From Manduca sexta (Eukaryota > Arthropoda > Insecta > Lepidoptera > Sphingidae): 64,000 nucleotides of DNA. The translations under genes were made by a program, and so were the position numbers. A model generated the notes under the pieces. The model worked only from the letters and a program-made list of their open reading frames with translations. It searched no databases and was not told the DNA's origin. Below are positions 9,282-20,539 of the stretch, piece after piece (within the stretch, counting starts at the first letter, position 1; each line of letters opens with the position of its first letter). The stretch covers positions 2,728,001-2,792,000 of the forward strand of contig NC_051142.1 in the NCBI RefSeq assembly GCF_014839805.1, read 5' to 3'.

Positions 9282-12200
9282 CTACCCCAAATTTTTACGT
9301 CGAGACATGAGAGAAGGGTGCAAAGATTGCAACCCTTTGTAACGTTTGCTGCTTACACGCGGTAGAGAAACAGGATAGGCAGAGATGTTCCCACAATTTC
9401 TGTCTACATCTAAATCCAGCCTAGCATCGACAGCAGATAATACGAGGGGTTTTAAGAGCTCTTTAGTCGCTGGATCTAGAAGAAAGCTGATCTCTTGTTG
9501 GTGGTTAGCGACCTCTTCCAAATTCGACGAAACATCACCAAACAGAGTCGCCACTGTGCCTAGTTTGAGTAGGATTTTCGTCTCTTGTTTTTCTGATGGT
9601 TTGTTAAATATTTTGGAGATAACCAAGTTGCATAGCAGCGGTGATTCGTTATTATCACCGCATAACACCTGAATTAATGAGGTGACCTGTAAAATTGGGT
9701 TAAACATTTTTTTTATACAACGGAATCTCGAGACCAGTAAACCGCGCGCGATATACACAGTAAATACTAGAAAGAACTTTAAATTATAAAGCGCTTATTC
9801 TAAATTGAAGAAGAAGCTTAACTAATCTGCGTTTGACACTAGTTTGCGGTAATTGTCTTCCTAACATTTACTGCAAAATAGTGTCTCTTTCCGGCAGTAT
9901 AGCTGAGCGTCACGAGTTCACGCCTGACACTGCTAATTAGTTGAGGAAACTAGACCTAGAAATTTGATCCATGCAGCATAATAAGCCATACGCAATGATG
10001 ATGGTAATAAATTTCATAATGTCCAATGATTCACTGGCTATAACTCAGAGGCTATAATGTCCTGCACACTAGCTGACCGTGCGGTCCGCATCACTGGTTC
10101 CAAAGACAATTTGACCGCAAGATAACTTCGTCTTTCTTACACTTTTATCTTATTAATAAATTGACAGTTGACAATCCATTATTCATTTTAATATATTGTT
10201 TGATACGTACATGTTGTGTTTGTTGTGCGGACAAGTCCATGATATGGCGTATGCTGTCAGCCGTTTCCTTGGGATCATTCCAGGCATTTGTCAAACCTTC
10301 CTCAACAAGAGTCATATAATCTTGATCGTACTTCACTGGGTCAACGCTTCAATGAAAGATTTTATTAGTAAGATAGTATGATTTTAGAATTATGTAGTTA
10401 CCAATGCCTTCGCGGACTTTCACCATTAGTTGAAGATACTGTTAACATTTCATTGATTAGTTCAGCAATGTAAGAGGTAGTATCGTAGTAACTGTATGTA
10501 ACAAAATATTCATAGTTCCTTGTCACCATTTTGTGTGCATAGAGCAAAAACTTGACAGTCTGTGTGGCATCTGGGGGGATCTTTTTCTAAAGTGAAAATA
10601 GTAAAATTATTAACTAACTTTGCACAAAATTACTTATTTTTGTTTTGGTATGCTATTGACAGCGTTTAGATAGTATATTTTAAATCAGTTGTAACTAACA
10701 AGAAATAATTAAAAATGTAATCTTACGTGCAAGATTCAGCGATAGCGTTTATCATGTGGTGAATGACTCCTAAGAGCACGACGTAATGACGATTAGGGTC
10801 ACCAAGCTGTGGTATCTGAACAAAGTTGCTGCAAAATACAAAACACGGTTTATTCTGACAACAATTTAAAATAAAGTAAGGTCACGTGGCCCTATTCCGT
10901 CTACGTATATTTGTCTTTTTGCAATTATGAACGTTCTAATCGAAGGACAGCTTCGATAGCCCCACAGGTAAGAGAGTCAATAAACTTTTAACTAAGCATA
11001 GCCTTGCGAATTTTTTATAAGTAAGATTTTTATAAGTAAGTGTGTCGGGAACAGTATAATTCAAATTACGATTGGTATTATTGCTGTTTATGGAGAGTCT
11101 TGTCTTACCATCAAGCGAGCGGCTTCATTTTTATAAAAAAACTACGATACATTATTTTCTTAGACCATCTGCAGGGGACGCAACAACAAAATCTTTAACT
11201 TTCAATATTACTACTACATATAAAGTGCAACATATTTAATGATTTTTATGTTTACGCAAATGTTAGACATTAAAATAAAACTATATTTCGGATTTTATCG
11301 CGGTTTTAATATTTTAGTTTTCTCCCGAGGTTTCGAAGAGTTTGCCTTAAGGCGATACCTCAAGGTCCATTTTCATACATTTTGTTTCGGCTTTAATCTG
11401 GGTAACTAAACAAGTATTGGCAAGTAAAGAATTTAAATTCACGTCTAGTTAGTGATTAGTTCTCGCAGTTTAAAGAAAAACGTAAAAATAATTAATAATC
11501 ATGGATATTTCGGCCTTTAAAATTTAATATGACGAAATTTTAAAGGCAGAAATATCCATGATTATTAATTATTTTTACATTTTTCTTTCAACTGCGAGAA
11601 CTAATCACTAACTAGACGTGAATTTAAATTCTTTACTTGCCAATACTTGTTTAGTTACCCAGATTAAAGCCGAAACAAAATGTATGAAAATGGACCTTGA
11701 GGTATCGCCTTAAGTAAGTTTAATTTGAATGCGGCTACTACATGGTTTTGTGTCGTTATGAACACACACATAAATCTTAAAAACTTATCTGTTACGCGCA
11801 CACTACAACAGTTTTATAAATTAGTGCATGAGCATTTGATCTTATACTTTGGCAGTAAGGAAAGTCAGTCATCCTGTAACATTTTCTATGGTTTTGTTCT
11901 TTAACATAGGCTACTGGTAGTTAGGTCTCTCATATCTGAGAGTCCGCCAAGGTAAATACCAACCAGTGGCGAAGGGTGAAAATTTTCAAAAGGTAACCCG
12001 AGGAAATGTTTTTTTCTACAGTTAACATGTAATACGCTGTTCACAATAAATTAAAATCAGTAAAATATCATAATACATAATAATTTCCTTCTATCATAAA
12101 CGTTATTTCTAAACTCTAAATTTTACAAATAATCACATATTTCGAACATAGGTACTTATCTAAAAGAGCCCAACAAAAAATCAATAACCCTCACTATACA

Positions 12201-13127
12201 TAAACACTAATTATACATTTTAAATTATTAAAAAATTTCGCGCCAAAGGCCCAACATTAAACCGCAAATTCTCGGGTTACCCTGAAGTACACATACACGC
12301 ACGCACACATGTATTTTTACGTCACTTCCAAAAGATTAGACAAAGACACCGCGCTGCGTGTGAAAGAGACAACAATATCGCGAGGAAAGCTATGCGCGGC
12401 CGGGTTCACTTCGAACACTATAAGGCGCGAGCACTGCGCGCGAGTTACGATTTAACGAATTGATAATAATATGAACTATGTACCGTAATCGTTAAAGTAT
12501 TGATTTAATGAAATAAGTAGGTATAAGATGACTTGTTTGAATATACTATTATTATTCTAGTTATATAGTTGTTTTTCATTTATTATTTTAAGTTAATTTA
12601 CAAAAGGTAACCCGGTAGGAATCGGCTTATATGGACGCTTCGCCACTGATACCAACGTAATGTCTATTTCTGCCACCAAGGAGCAGTGTGTAGTCACTGT
12701 TGTTTCCTGTTTTGTAGAATATTGTAGCCTGTGTAACTACTAGACATAAGACTTAACATCTTATGTCTCAGGATGGCGAGCGCAGTGGAACACTGAACAA
12801 TACTTTGTAATTCATGGTGTTGGTGTTTCTATTGTTTATGGTCATACTGCTTACCAGGCGAACGGCAAGCTCGTCTCGTCATTCAAAGCAAAATAAACCT
12901 TACCGCAATACTCACATGTGTTGTTCTATCAATTTTCGGACTTGTTCTACCTTCTGTAATGTTTCGTAGTACGGGATGACGACATCACTTTGCTCAGCCA
13001 GCCTGGATATGAGTGCTTCATTCCCACCAGTGGACCTTAAGTGGGGGTGGTTAGCGAGTTGGCGCATGGAAACGAATGCCCCATGACTCATAGCCGCCAA
13101 ACACAACAGTATGGTTGCCTTCAACAT
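9282..13127 (-). CDS. A: divergent member of the secreted helical family, four exons
   Basis: Unrecognised secreted protein of about 284 aa. Coding exons, in order, are 13127-12916, 10828-10727, 10346-10211 and 9686-9282, with intron phases 2, 2, 0 exactly as in paralogues B-E. Residues 1-16 are a signal peptide (MLKATILLCLAAMSHG). Exon 2 holds IPQLGDPNRHYVVLL, the family D..R.HY.VL motif. Exon 3 starts VDPVKYDQDY, matching the family Y..(V/I)Y block. Exon 4 has the Cys pair C159-x9-C169 and an LEEVANHQQEISFLL segment matching the family (Y/H)EEI..L stretch. The last exon is about 40 residues longer than in B-E and ends in a basic Ser/Arg-rich tail. Exon 3 uses a weak acceptor (ATTGAAG); a shorter one (GACCCAG) exists ten bases on but gives the wrong phase with exon 2. 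An exon-like open segment at 10402-10586 is not in this model. The protein would be exported; its ligand or role is unknown. Confidence 0.7.
10402..10586 (-). other. Orphan exon-like open segment inside gene A
   Basis: 61 codons open between an acceptor-like CACTTTAG and a donor-like TG|GTAACT. It begins KKIPPDATQTVKFLLYAHKM, which resembles family exon 2 (IP..D......VL...H.M), and continues NYEYFVTYSYY. Its 3' end (phase 2) could splice to gene A exon 3, but its 5' end (phase 0) does not fit exon 1 (phase 2). It may be an alternative or decayed duplicate of exon 2, or the start of another transcript. Confidence 0.35.
10889..10985. repeat. Interspersed repeat fragment (copy of 4707-4800)
   Basis: Located in gene A intron 1; shares CCTATTCCGTCTACG and CGTTCTAATCGA with 4707-4800. 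Confidence 0.45.
11347..11713. mobile_element. Fold-back MITE with near-perfect 175-bp arms, TTAA ends
   Basis: Left arm about 11347-11522 and right arm about 11537-11713 are almost perfect reverse complements. They start TTAAGGCGATACC and end GGTATCGCCTTAA, around a short AT loop. TTAA at both ends suggests a TTAA target-site preference (known for piggyBac-like elements), but the terminal sequence is not one I recognise. It lies in gene A intron 1. A one-and-a-bit-arm copy is at 55623-55840. Confidence 0.85.
11918..12895 (+). repeat. Interspersed repeat R2, split by a nested MITE
   Basis: R2 text runs GGTCTCTCATATCTGAGAGT up to 11963 and resumes at 12657 (GTAATGTCTATTTCTGCC) to about 12895 (CTCGTCTCGTCATTC). 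The same text is continuous at 62073-62400 and on the minus strand at 34260-34560. Confidence 0.7.
11964..12648. mobile_element. hAT-type MITE with perfect 8-bp TSD
   Basis: 685 bp from CAGTGGCGAAGGGTG to GACGCTTCGCCACTG, flanked on both sides by ATACCAAC (11956-11963 and 12649-12656). The 8-bp duplication and CAGTG ends are hAT hallmarks. No transposase frame is seen. It sits inside an R2 repeat in gene A intron 1. Confidence 0.9.
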
Positions 13128-13439
13128 GGTGCCTGGAATGAGGGAAGTTAGTAACTATACATTTTTTATTTTCTTTATTTATAAAATTATCGACGCTTGG
13201 CACTTATACCTAAACGACAGATATACCGAAAATGTGTTATAGAAGTTTTGAATTACCAGATTTACTATAATTGATCTAGGTTTTGTAGGTTTAGGACAAT
13301 TTTAATATCATTAGACTATATTTTTATAACGTTAATAGTGTAATTGTAATTCATTATTCTTATTAAAATGTACAATTAAAATCGCTGTACTCAAAAGTTT
13401 ACTGATTGTCGCTTAAATATGATTGGCTTACAAGCGTCG

Positions 13440-13625
13440 TTATTATAAACCAGCACTTGCCTGCGGCTTCGCCCACATAAAAAACTTATTCCGGAATATT
13501 ATTCCGGGATAAAAAGTAGCCTATAGGATTCAGAAGAAATGTAGCTTCCTACCAGTGAAAATATTTCCAAATCGGTTAAGAAGTTCTCGAGATTTTGTTT
13601 TTTTTTAGAATACACATTTTTTATT
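13440..13625. repeat. Common interspersed repeat fragment
   Basis: Contains GCGGCTTCGCCCACATAA and CCGGGATAAAAAGTAGCCTA, a text that also appears in worn form at about 27190-27300 and 32935-33050. Class unknown. Confidence 0.5.
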
Positions 13626-14329
13626 CAGAAATAATGTGTTTGAAATTCTTACCTTGCTACCCTCGGAATGATGCGTAATAGGAAATGCGAATATTCAATT
13701 TATATTCAATTGTATTTAGTCATGGTATGTCAATTTTGGTTACAAGCAGAGGTCGCAAACATTTTAAGATTAGAATTATGATAATGCAGTAAAATTATAC
13801 AATATTGAAAGCTCAAAGAATATAAGAGAACAAAAACAACGTTAAACTAAACTGTATAGGGGAGATAAGCCCAAAACGGGTAAGCTAAGGATAGACGAAA
13901 AGAAAAGCAGGTTCTAAATGTATTTCGAACTTTTATTTTAACTGTCACAGTTTCATACTTAAATAACTTTAAAAAAACAGCCTCAAATTAAAAAAAATAT
14001 CTTCATTTTTAACAAAAAATATCATAAAACTAAAACATTAACAAAACCCGTTTTGCCCTGGAGGGGTGCCTAAAACGGGTAAGGCTTTTGGGCAAAACGG
14101 GTAATAGGAACAAAAATGAGATAAAATCTACTTAACCTTCTAATCATAACATAAAATAACAGTTTTGCTTTTATAATAATCATCACAGTCTTTTCGAATC
14201 AGACTCAGTCATAATTTATATTATTGACACATGTCACAATAGTACGGACCTCTGTCGGAGTATGAAGTTGCCTTGTTCAAGAATATCGAAGAATCTTTTA
14301 ACTTGAGGTCTGTTAAAGACTCTCTCTCG

Positions 14330-14746
14330 CACGCGCAATCGCTGTTGGTTCTGGCTTGCGGAGGGTGATCTTAGGATGTCGCGCCTTGAAACCCATGTAC
14401 CAGTCATCGCCTGCTACGTTTGCCTTAAATGGATGATTTATTTAATTTGTTTCGGCATATCGATAAACTAATTCCAAGAATTCTGTTTTCGTCAGTCCAA
14501 AAAATAAATTATCCATTTGTGGAATATATTCGACCAACTGTAACTATTGATCCGCGTTGAAAACTGGTACAAATCTTCCAAGGATTTTCCTCGCTATCCC
14601 TTCTTTATATGTCTCTGCCGTGTTGACAAATTAATACATAGCAGCTGCATTGACAGATGTTTTTTTAGATTCTTCCATTGCAAGTGCAATTGTTTTCTCG
14701 TCCCATGATGCGTTGGTAGTTTTTCTTTTGTACTTATTAACCATCT
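14330..14746 (-). pseudogene. pogo-like transposase N-terminal region, broken
   Basis: Decayed coding part of the element at 13857-16063. The start MVNKYKRKTTNASWDEK is followed by a stop after about 37 codons. Later pieces carry the DNA-binding-domain motifs listed for the parent element. The Helitron insertion lies immediately upstream of the start codon. Confidence 0.75.
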
Positions 14747-15584
14747 ATACTTATAATAAATCTGTAGAGAGGTCAATTCTGTACATGAAATATATTTCCA
14801 AAATAATAACTATCAGGGGGTGATTAGGGATCGATACTGATGCCAAAAATGCGATTAGTAAAATTTTTGTCTGTCTATCTGTCTGTCTGTCTGTCTGTCT
14901 GTCTGTATAACCGTTATAGAAACAAAAACTACTCGACGGATTTTAACGAAACTTGGTACAATTATTTTTCATACTCCTGTGCTGGTTATAGTATACTTTT
15001 CATCACGCTACAATTAATAGGAGCAGAGCAGTGAAGGGAAATGTTGGGAAAACGGGAGAAGTTACTGCATTTTTAAGCTTCCGTCGCGTGTGCAACCTTA
15101 ATGGTTAAAGCTACGCAGAAATCATGTATGACGAAAATGTTCTCCTTAAAATTATGTAAAAATATCCCACGACAGCATATGTCTATCTTTTATGGTTGAC
15201 TCACAATAACACGTGTAACTCCCGATAGCTTAGCAGTTCGAAGCTTTCTCATTATATTTGTCTACTCTTACGTTTATAACACTCTCAGTCATCCCCAATT
15301 AAAAAAGTTAACATTATTAAATATTTCATAAAAAGAATCATAGAAATCGGTATAGAAACACCAAAGTTATACATGAAATACGCTAATAATAAGCCATCAC
15401 GCGTGAATACTGAATCATGCTATAAGCTTCCTTCGATTTCACCAGGATCCCATCATCAGACCCTGACCGGACAATCGGACCACCTGCATACCACCATACA
15501 TTAAAAAACATCCCGACAAATTGAGCACCTCCTCCATTTTTGAAGTCCGAAATCCACGCGGGCGAAGCTGCGAGCGGAAGTTAG
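14744..15584 (+). mobile_element. Non-autonomous Helitron, copy 1
   Basis: Begins TCTATACTTATAATAAATC and ends GCGAGCGGAAGTTAG, inserted between A and T as Helitrons do. The 3' CTAG is mutated to TTAG. It contains a (TGTC)n tract at about 14870-14905. The same element is at 42454-43299. It interrupts the pogo-like element. Open frames here are not genes. Confidence 0.85.
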
Positions 15585-16069
15585 TTTACAAAATAAGGAA
15601 AAGTAATATTATTCAAAAGTTATATTTCAAAAATCTATCAGGGCAAATCGGGTATGGGCAAATCGGGTACCCGTTTTACCCATACCCGATTTGCCTAAAG
15701 GCACAATTTCATTTCGTACATTCATAACCACAAAACCAAAGCAACGGGTTAGAAATTACTTCACTGATATAAAGCTTCAAATACAACAAAATAATATCAC
15801 CAATCTAGTAATCACGTCCAGCAAACCAAAATCGACTAATCAGAAATCAAAATTCATTAATATTTTTATTAAAAACAGTAAAAATCTTTGATTATAAATT
15901 ACCTTGCAGCCGCGTAGTCCATGCGTACAAAGACACTGCCTGTGATTGGACGATACCTGCACCATCCTTCGGCATGCACAATTTGAAACTAATGCGAAAG
16001 ACGCGAAATTTAGAACACTTACCCGTTTTGGGCGGGCTACCCGTTTTGGGCTTACCTCCCCTACGGGTT

Positions 16070-16815
16070 TAAAAAGTATGTTGCGCAGTGCGCCAACCCT
16101 TTTATTGAGTGTCCTACTTAGAATTTATTTCAAAGTAATCTACTGAACAATATCGTTGCTGTTTTGTATAAATATCCTTACATATTATTTTTTTTAACTG
16201 TATTCCACAATATCTAGGAGTAATCCAATGATTGCAAACCTCTGCAATTTTCTGGTCCATTAACACAATCATTTATAATATTATATTACAAGTATGTTTT
16301 ACGGTAATTTAAAAATCAATTGAATGTATTTATATGCTTCAATAGTTTACATAATGCCAGTTATTGTAAAATTTTTATGATATTGTAATATTTGCTATGC
16401 TATTAGATATCCTCAGTAATATGATTTAAGGGTTTTTGATTCCTATTAAGGCATACGCACACCGTGATGGAATGGCAAAGGACTTAAAATTTACCAAAGG
16501 ACATTCAAACTTATCTAGTGAGAGTACGACATAAATTCTAATGATAGAAATTGGTTCCGTGGCATTGAAAGGGATTTTTTGCCACGGCATTGGAGAGTGC
16601 GCCAAGGGACCCTGCGACGGGTTGCCGCATCGCACTGCGGTATGCAACGGCCAGCCGAAGAACAGGAAACAACACACTCTTAATAAATTAATAACCTATT
16701 TCAAAATTGTTAATTTGTGGCAGTCGTCGGAAAACTAATTTTTTGTTTGCTACCTTTTTGTTTGAAGTTGCTATAAAGTTGAGCTTATTAAAAATACCGA
16801 TTTTATTTTATATCC
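16070..16815. other. Spacer with overlapping unassigned open frames
   Basis: A segment at 16426-16738 is open on both strands (minus 83 codons, plus 65 codons), with several Cys in each reading. It has no splice context, paralogue or family motif I recognise. It may be a mobile-element remnant. The rest holds nothing recognisable. Confidence 0.3.
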
Positions 16816-16818
16816 ACA

Positions 16819-16990
16819 TCACCGCATATCCCATGGTATTTTCTTATCCGTTCTGCAGCAGCTAATATCATCTCTTTGAACATCCATTTTCTCGATCAAG
16901 TATGCTACTTCTTCGAAGTTCTTCACCAATGGTAAGAATCTTGGTTGAGCCGCTTGGTGTCTCCTCAACGCTAGGTATGGTCGAGGGTAA
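16819..16990 (-). pseudogene. Relic last exon of the secreted helical family (E-type)
   Basis: On the minus strand this reads LVKNFEEVAYLIEKMDV and ends at a stop at 16819. It matches the (Y)EE(I/V)A(F/L)LIE(N/S)L segment in the last exon of E and of the relic at 27996. No Cys pair and no convincing acceptor are found, and an in-frame stop lies just upstream. By position it would be the E-type partner of a unit that once preceded gene B. Confidence 0.45.
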
Positions 16991-17339
16991 ACTCTGCGTA
17001 CTTTGTCGCGGACTTTTATTTAGAACTATTTAAGACAAACAATCCTACGGTACATCATGTTTGTCTATCTCCAACGATTTAGGCAGCGTACGCCAAGATA
17101 GCATTTTTTCCGACTTACTTGATATGTATCGTTATATTATGACCAAATTACATAAAATCTTTATAAATTGTAGCCCATGTGTTATTCTGTTGTATAACCA
17201 ATATTACTGTAAAGTTTCATCCAAATCCGTTCAGTAGTATTTTGGTGAAAGAGGAACAAACAAACATACATAAATCTATACATCTATCCTCAAAAACTTT
17301 CGCATTTATAAGATTAGTAGGATATATCGACATCAATAA

Positions 17340-17640
17340 CTACTGACCTGACCTTAGTTTAAAGGCAATGTCTAAAATCTGGCTGATAGGCTGGGCTTTC
17401 CGGCGGTCATCGGTTGTGCATTTATTTTTAGTTCGCCAGAGATGTACGTCAGGCAGGCGGTTGGTCGCGAAAACTAAGGTAAATCGTTCTTCAACATGCG
17501 TAGACATGTTTGTTGGACCCGATATTGAAGTAGGATGCCTAGTCATTGTACTGTCTGCAAAGTTCTTGGATATGAATACTATAGAGGTTCGTGGACACTT
17601 CTAAATCGCATAATGATACTATAAAATTGATCGTAGAAAA
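17340..17640. repeat. Duplicated 3'-flank block of gene B
   Basis: About 300 bp that recurs downstream of C (23262-23560) and D (28845-29110), with shared text CAGGCTGGGCTTTCC and GATATTGAAGTAGGATGCC. It has a 68-codon minus-strand frame (17340-17546) that is shortened beside C and broken beside D, so I treat it as flank or repeat and not as a gene. Confidence 0.6.
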
Positions 17641-19447
17641 TGTGTTTTTTTTTTACATATTCTGTAAAAAATTCTTGTCACATGCTATAAAAATTAAGAG
17701 TATCAACAATAAAATCACACCAAAAACATCATCTTCCACAAGCTTTTAATGTTTCTCAGCCCAAGATGATGCATAGCATGGTTCCTTATCAAAGAAAGTC
17801 AAGAGTTCTACTAAAAAAAAAATCAAATCTCTAAGAGCATACACGCCACCAAGTAAATAGTCGATTTCATCGTGATTTTTTGCCACGGTTATGAGATCTG
17901 CATCAAATAATTTTTCAGCTACCAGACCAGCATTCAATATAATCGCAATTTGCCTTGTGTATCTCCGAGGATCACCATGCACGGCTTGGATAATCAGTTG
18001 ACTGCAAACTTCATTCGGCGTGGCTTCAGGACAAAGAGTTTCGAACAGTTCTTGAATCTGAAAAGAAAACATTGTATACTTTAGTTTTAAATTAGATTTT
18101 GTTGCATGTTAATATAAAGTTCATAAACATTTTTACTCGTCTACTAGTATTTGGTCTGTAACCATATATTGAAGAATTTGGACAGTTAGACTAAATATGT
18201 TCAGGAGAACGAACGCTGTGGTGTTCCATACAGTTCTATATAGTTTAAAATTCTTGTAATGAATGCTGTTTATACTTATGGCGCTATATGGCGAGAGATC
18301 TTATCTCGTGAACAAAAAAATATGAAATGCAATGACACCTCTCGTGTATGGTTGTTGAACGATTCAATGGCAGTTGCTGCGACTGAGACGACATTGTCTA
18401 CGTCAGTAAGGGCTATCGCAATGTTTTCAGGCAAAGATTCTATATATACGCGGTCATAGTTTGATCTGGAAAAAAATAATACTATGTAAGTATACATTCT
18501 ATCTGAATTTCGCTTTTCATGGTTATGAATATAAACCTTAAAAACGAAATTCACATTTTAATTATTATATTAATTTGTAACAGTATTAGTTATACATTTC
18601 AATATAATCATCAGGAATTTATATTTTTTTTACTTATTATGACGAATCGATTTCGGAAGTAAGGAGGTATCCCATGGACATATTTTTTGAGGTTGTTTTT
18701 TGATTTTGGATTGAAATAATAAACACGAGGTCTTCTGCTGTAGTTGTAATTGTTGTTGAATGATGAGAGATGATTACCTAGTGTTGCCCAAATGCAAGAA
18801 CAAGACGAGACTTAGCCAGTCTTGGTCTTGGTCTTGCGCCAATACACCTGATCTTGGTCTTGGTCTTGGTTTTGCGCTCCCAGTCTTGGTCTTGGTCTTG
18901 GTCTTGCAGCAAGAGTCTTGCAAGTCTTGCAATTACCTATTAGTCTATTACTATTTATTAAAGTTTACTTTAAATCTTAGAAAAACGTATTAGAATTGGA
19001 ACATTGTGAGCTTGAATTAACATAGCCATAGTAAAGATCAAGCAGATTAATAAATAACTGAAGATTTGATAAGAAATTCGTAAAATCAACTGACCTATAT
19101 GTCGTTTTCCATGGAAGTAACTGTTTCTTAATAAACATTTATGATTTATAAGCTTACATTTGCTAAAACATGTAAAAAAACAAATTAATTACAATAACTT
19201 GACAGTATTTTAAAGAACAATAGAGACTGTATTTTAAGAATAATTGAGTGGGATTTAAGTGGGAAATCCCAACGTTGAAATATATTGAGTTGAAATTAAT
19301 GTTGAAATATATATTGCTAATAGTTCCGCTTGAATAAATCTAACTAAGATAAACGAAAAAACAGAAACAAATATTAAACATTTAACCGCAATATTAGTAA
19401 TATCATCTAGTTGATTCGATGTACATCAAATAAAGCGACGAATGTAA

Positions 19448-19515
19448 TATTCCCGCTTGGACCAGTGGTAACGTGAACGACTGATGATCAAGAGGACCCG
19501 AGTTCGAGCCCAACT
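19448..19515 (+). repeat. tRNA-like SINE head inside the hAT element
   Basis: Box-A-like TGGACCAGTGG and box-B-like GAGTTCGAGCC about 45 bp apart, in a block starting GCTTGGACCAGTGG. It does not fold obviously into a functional tRNA; probably a SINE head carried by the hAT element. Confidence 0.4.
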
Positions 19516-19644
19516 GACGACAAGGATGCATTCAACCAATAGTTCACTTTCTAATCGAAATATAAAGTTATAGTACCATCAGAGTCCGTAATTCAAAATT
19601 ATTTTTGATTTTTTGAAATTTTAGATTTTTTATAAATTTAGATT

Positions 19645-19795
19645 GGGATCTGATGGGGATTTCCCAATTGGGCCCCATTTGGGATTTTCCCAATGGGGGC
19701 CCATTTGGGATTTCCCAATGGGGGCCCAAGAGGGTTTTGCGTGACATCCCAAAGTGGGCCCCAAGAGGGAAGCCCAAGAGGGGCCCCATTGGTCG
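19645..19795. repeat. GGGCCC/CCCAATGGG short repeat block
   Basis: Imperfect tandem units of about 25-30 bp with GGGCCCCATTTGGGA- and TTTCCCAATGGG-type cores, rich in self-complementary GGGCCC. Strongly GC-rich against its surroundings. Both strands are open only because of the repeat structure. Confidence 0.7.
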
Positions 19796-20539
19796 CACTT
19801 TTAAATTTCTAGTCGGGCTATCCTTACCATTTTATCCCAATCATAATACTACTTGCGTGATCAGTATAATGTATTCATTTTCATTCTAAGCACTCTGAAA
19901 CTTATTTATTCTTTGGAACACCTGTAGGTACTCTTAAAATTCGAAATTATTTTGCATGAGTATACCTACGCCCTATGGCGGCAATCAAATAGTGTCAAAT
20001 GTTATGATGCCGGCGTGGCGGCAACGATTGTTTTAGATTTCAAAAGAAGCCGCCGGCGCGTGTATCATAACCATGTACTTCCGAAAAGCGGCAAATTTCT
20101 TTGAGAAGTAAGTACAAAACCTTTGATGCCGCATTATCAAAGTGCCGATGGTTAAAACATAGCTATGCATGCACTCAGTTTGATTTTAATAGATAGTTTT
20201 TTATTCGCTATGTTTATGGTATTAGTCGTAATGCGCATAGGTCCAGTTTTTCATATTCTTTGATACAGAATTTTGCGTCTCATAGAATTCCTAAGCGTAC
20301 CTACCTATACACCGAACTGTTACACCTAACTACTCAGTGAAATAGCGCTAAGTCCTAGCTGCAAGACGCAAGAGTCTTGCAGGCTATGTCTTGTTCTTGC
20401 TCAAGTCTTGCACGGTCAGTCTTGGTCTTGGTCTTGCTAAAAATACGCGGTCTTGTTCTTGGTCTTGGTCTTGCAAAAACGCAAGAACAAGACCAAGACT
20501 GCAAGACCAAGACTGAATTTGGGCAACACTATGATTACC

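Larger units (their letters stand above)
13857..16063 (-). mobile_element. pogo-like DNA transposon remnant with nested Helitron
   Basis: Terminal inverted repeats are TAGGGGAGATAAGCCCAAAA at 13857 and its near-perfect reverse complement ending at 16063. CCCAAAACGGGTA-type repeats are scattered at the subterminal ends. On the minus strand, from about 14746 down to 14330, broken frames read a transposase N-terminus (MVNKYKRKTTNASWDEKT), then LGRFVPVF, LVEYIPQM, FFGLTKTEFLELVYRYAE, DDWYMGFKARHPKITL and PEPTAIARARES. That is the order seen in pogo/Tigger (CENP-B-like) transposases (known family). Several stop codons interrupt it. No intact DDE domain is seen; a Helitron replaces 14744-15584. Confidence 0.8.
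18779..20531. mobile_element. 1.75-kb hAT-type element with CTTGGT subterminal arrays
   Basis: Ends TAGTGTTGCCCAAAT and ATTTGGGCAACACTA-like are inverted repeats. The flanks TGATTACC (18771-18778 and 20532-20539) form a perfect 8-bp target duplication. Just inside each end are inverted arrays of CTTGGT/CTTGTT units (about 18810-18930 and 20385-20520). No transposase frame is seen, so it is non-autonomous. It is inserted into an R1 repeat within gene B intron 2. Confidence 0.9.

Noticed and set aside
9385..9672. 95-codon plus frame opposite gene A exon 4
   Set aside because: It is the antisense shadow of a well-supported exon.
14870..14905. (TGTC)n tract as a possible regulatory microsatellite
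   Set aside because: It is an internal part of both Helitron copies.
16426..16738. Open frames on both strands with several Cys
   Set aside because: No signal peptide, splice context, paralogue or recognisable motif; kept only as an unassigned stretch.
19568..19889. Opposing open frames with Met-Gly-Pro-rich text
   Set aside because: They are produced by the GGGCCC short repeats inside a hAT element and have no independent coding signal.
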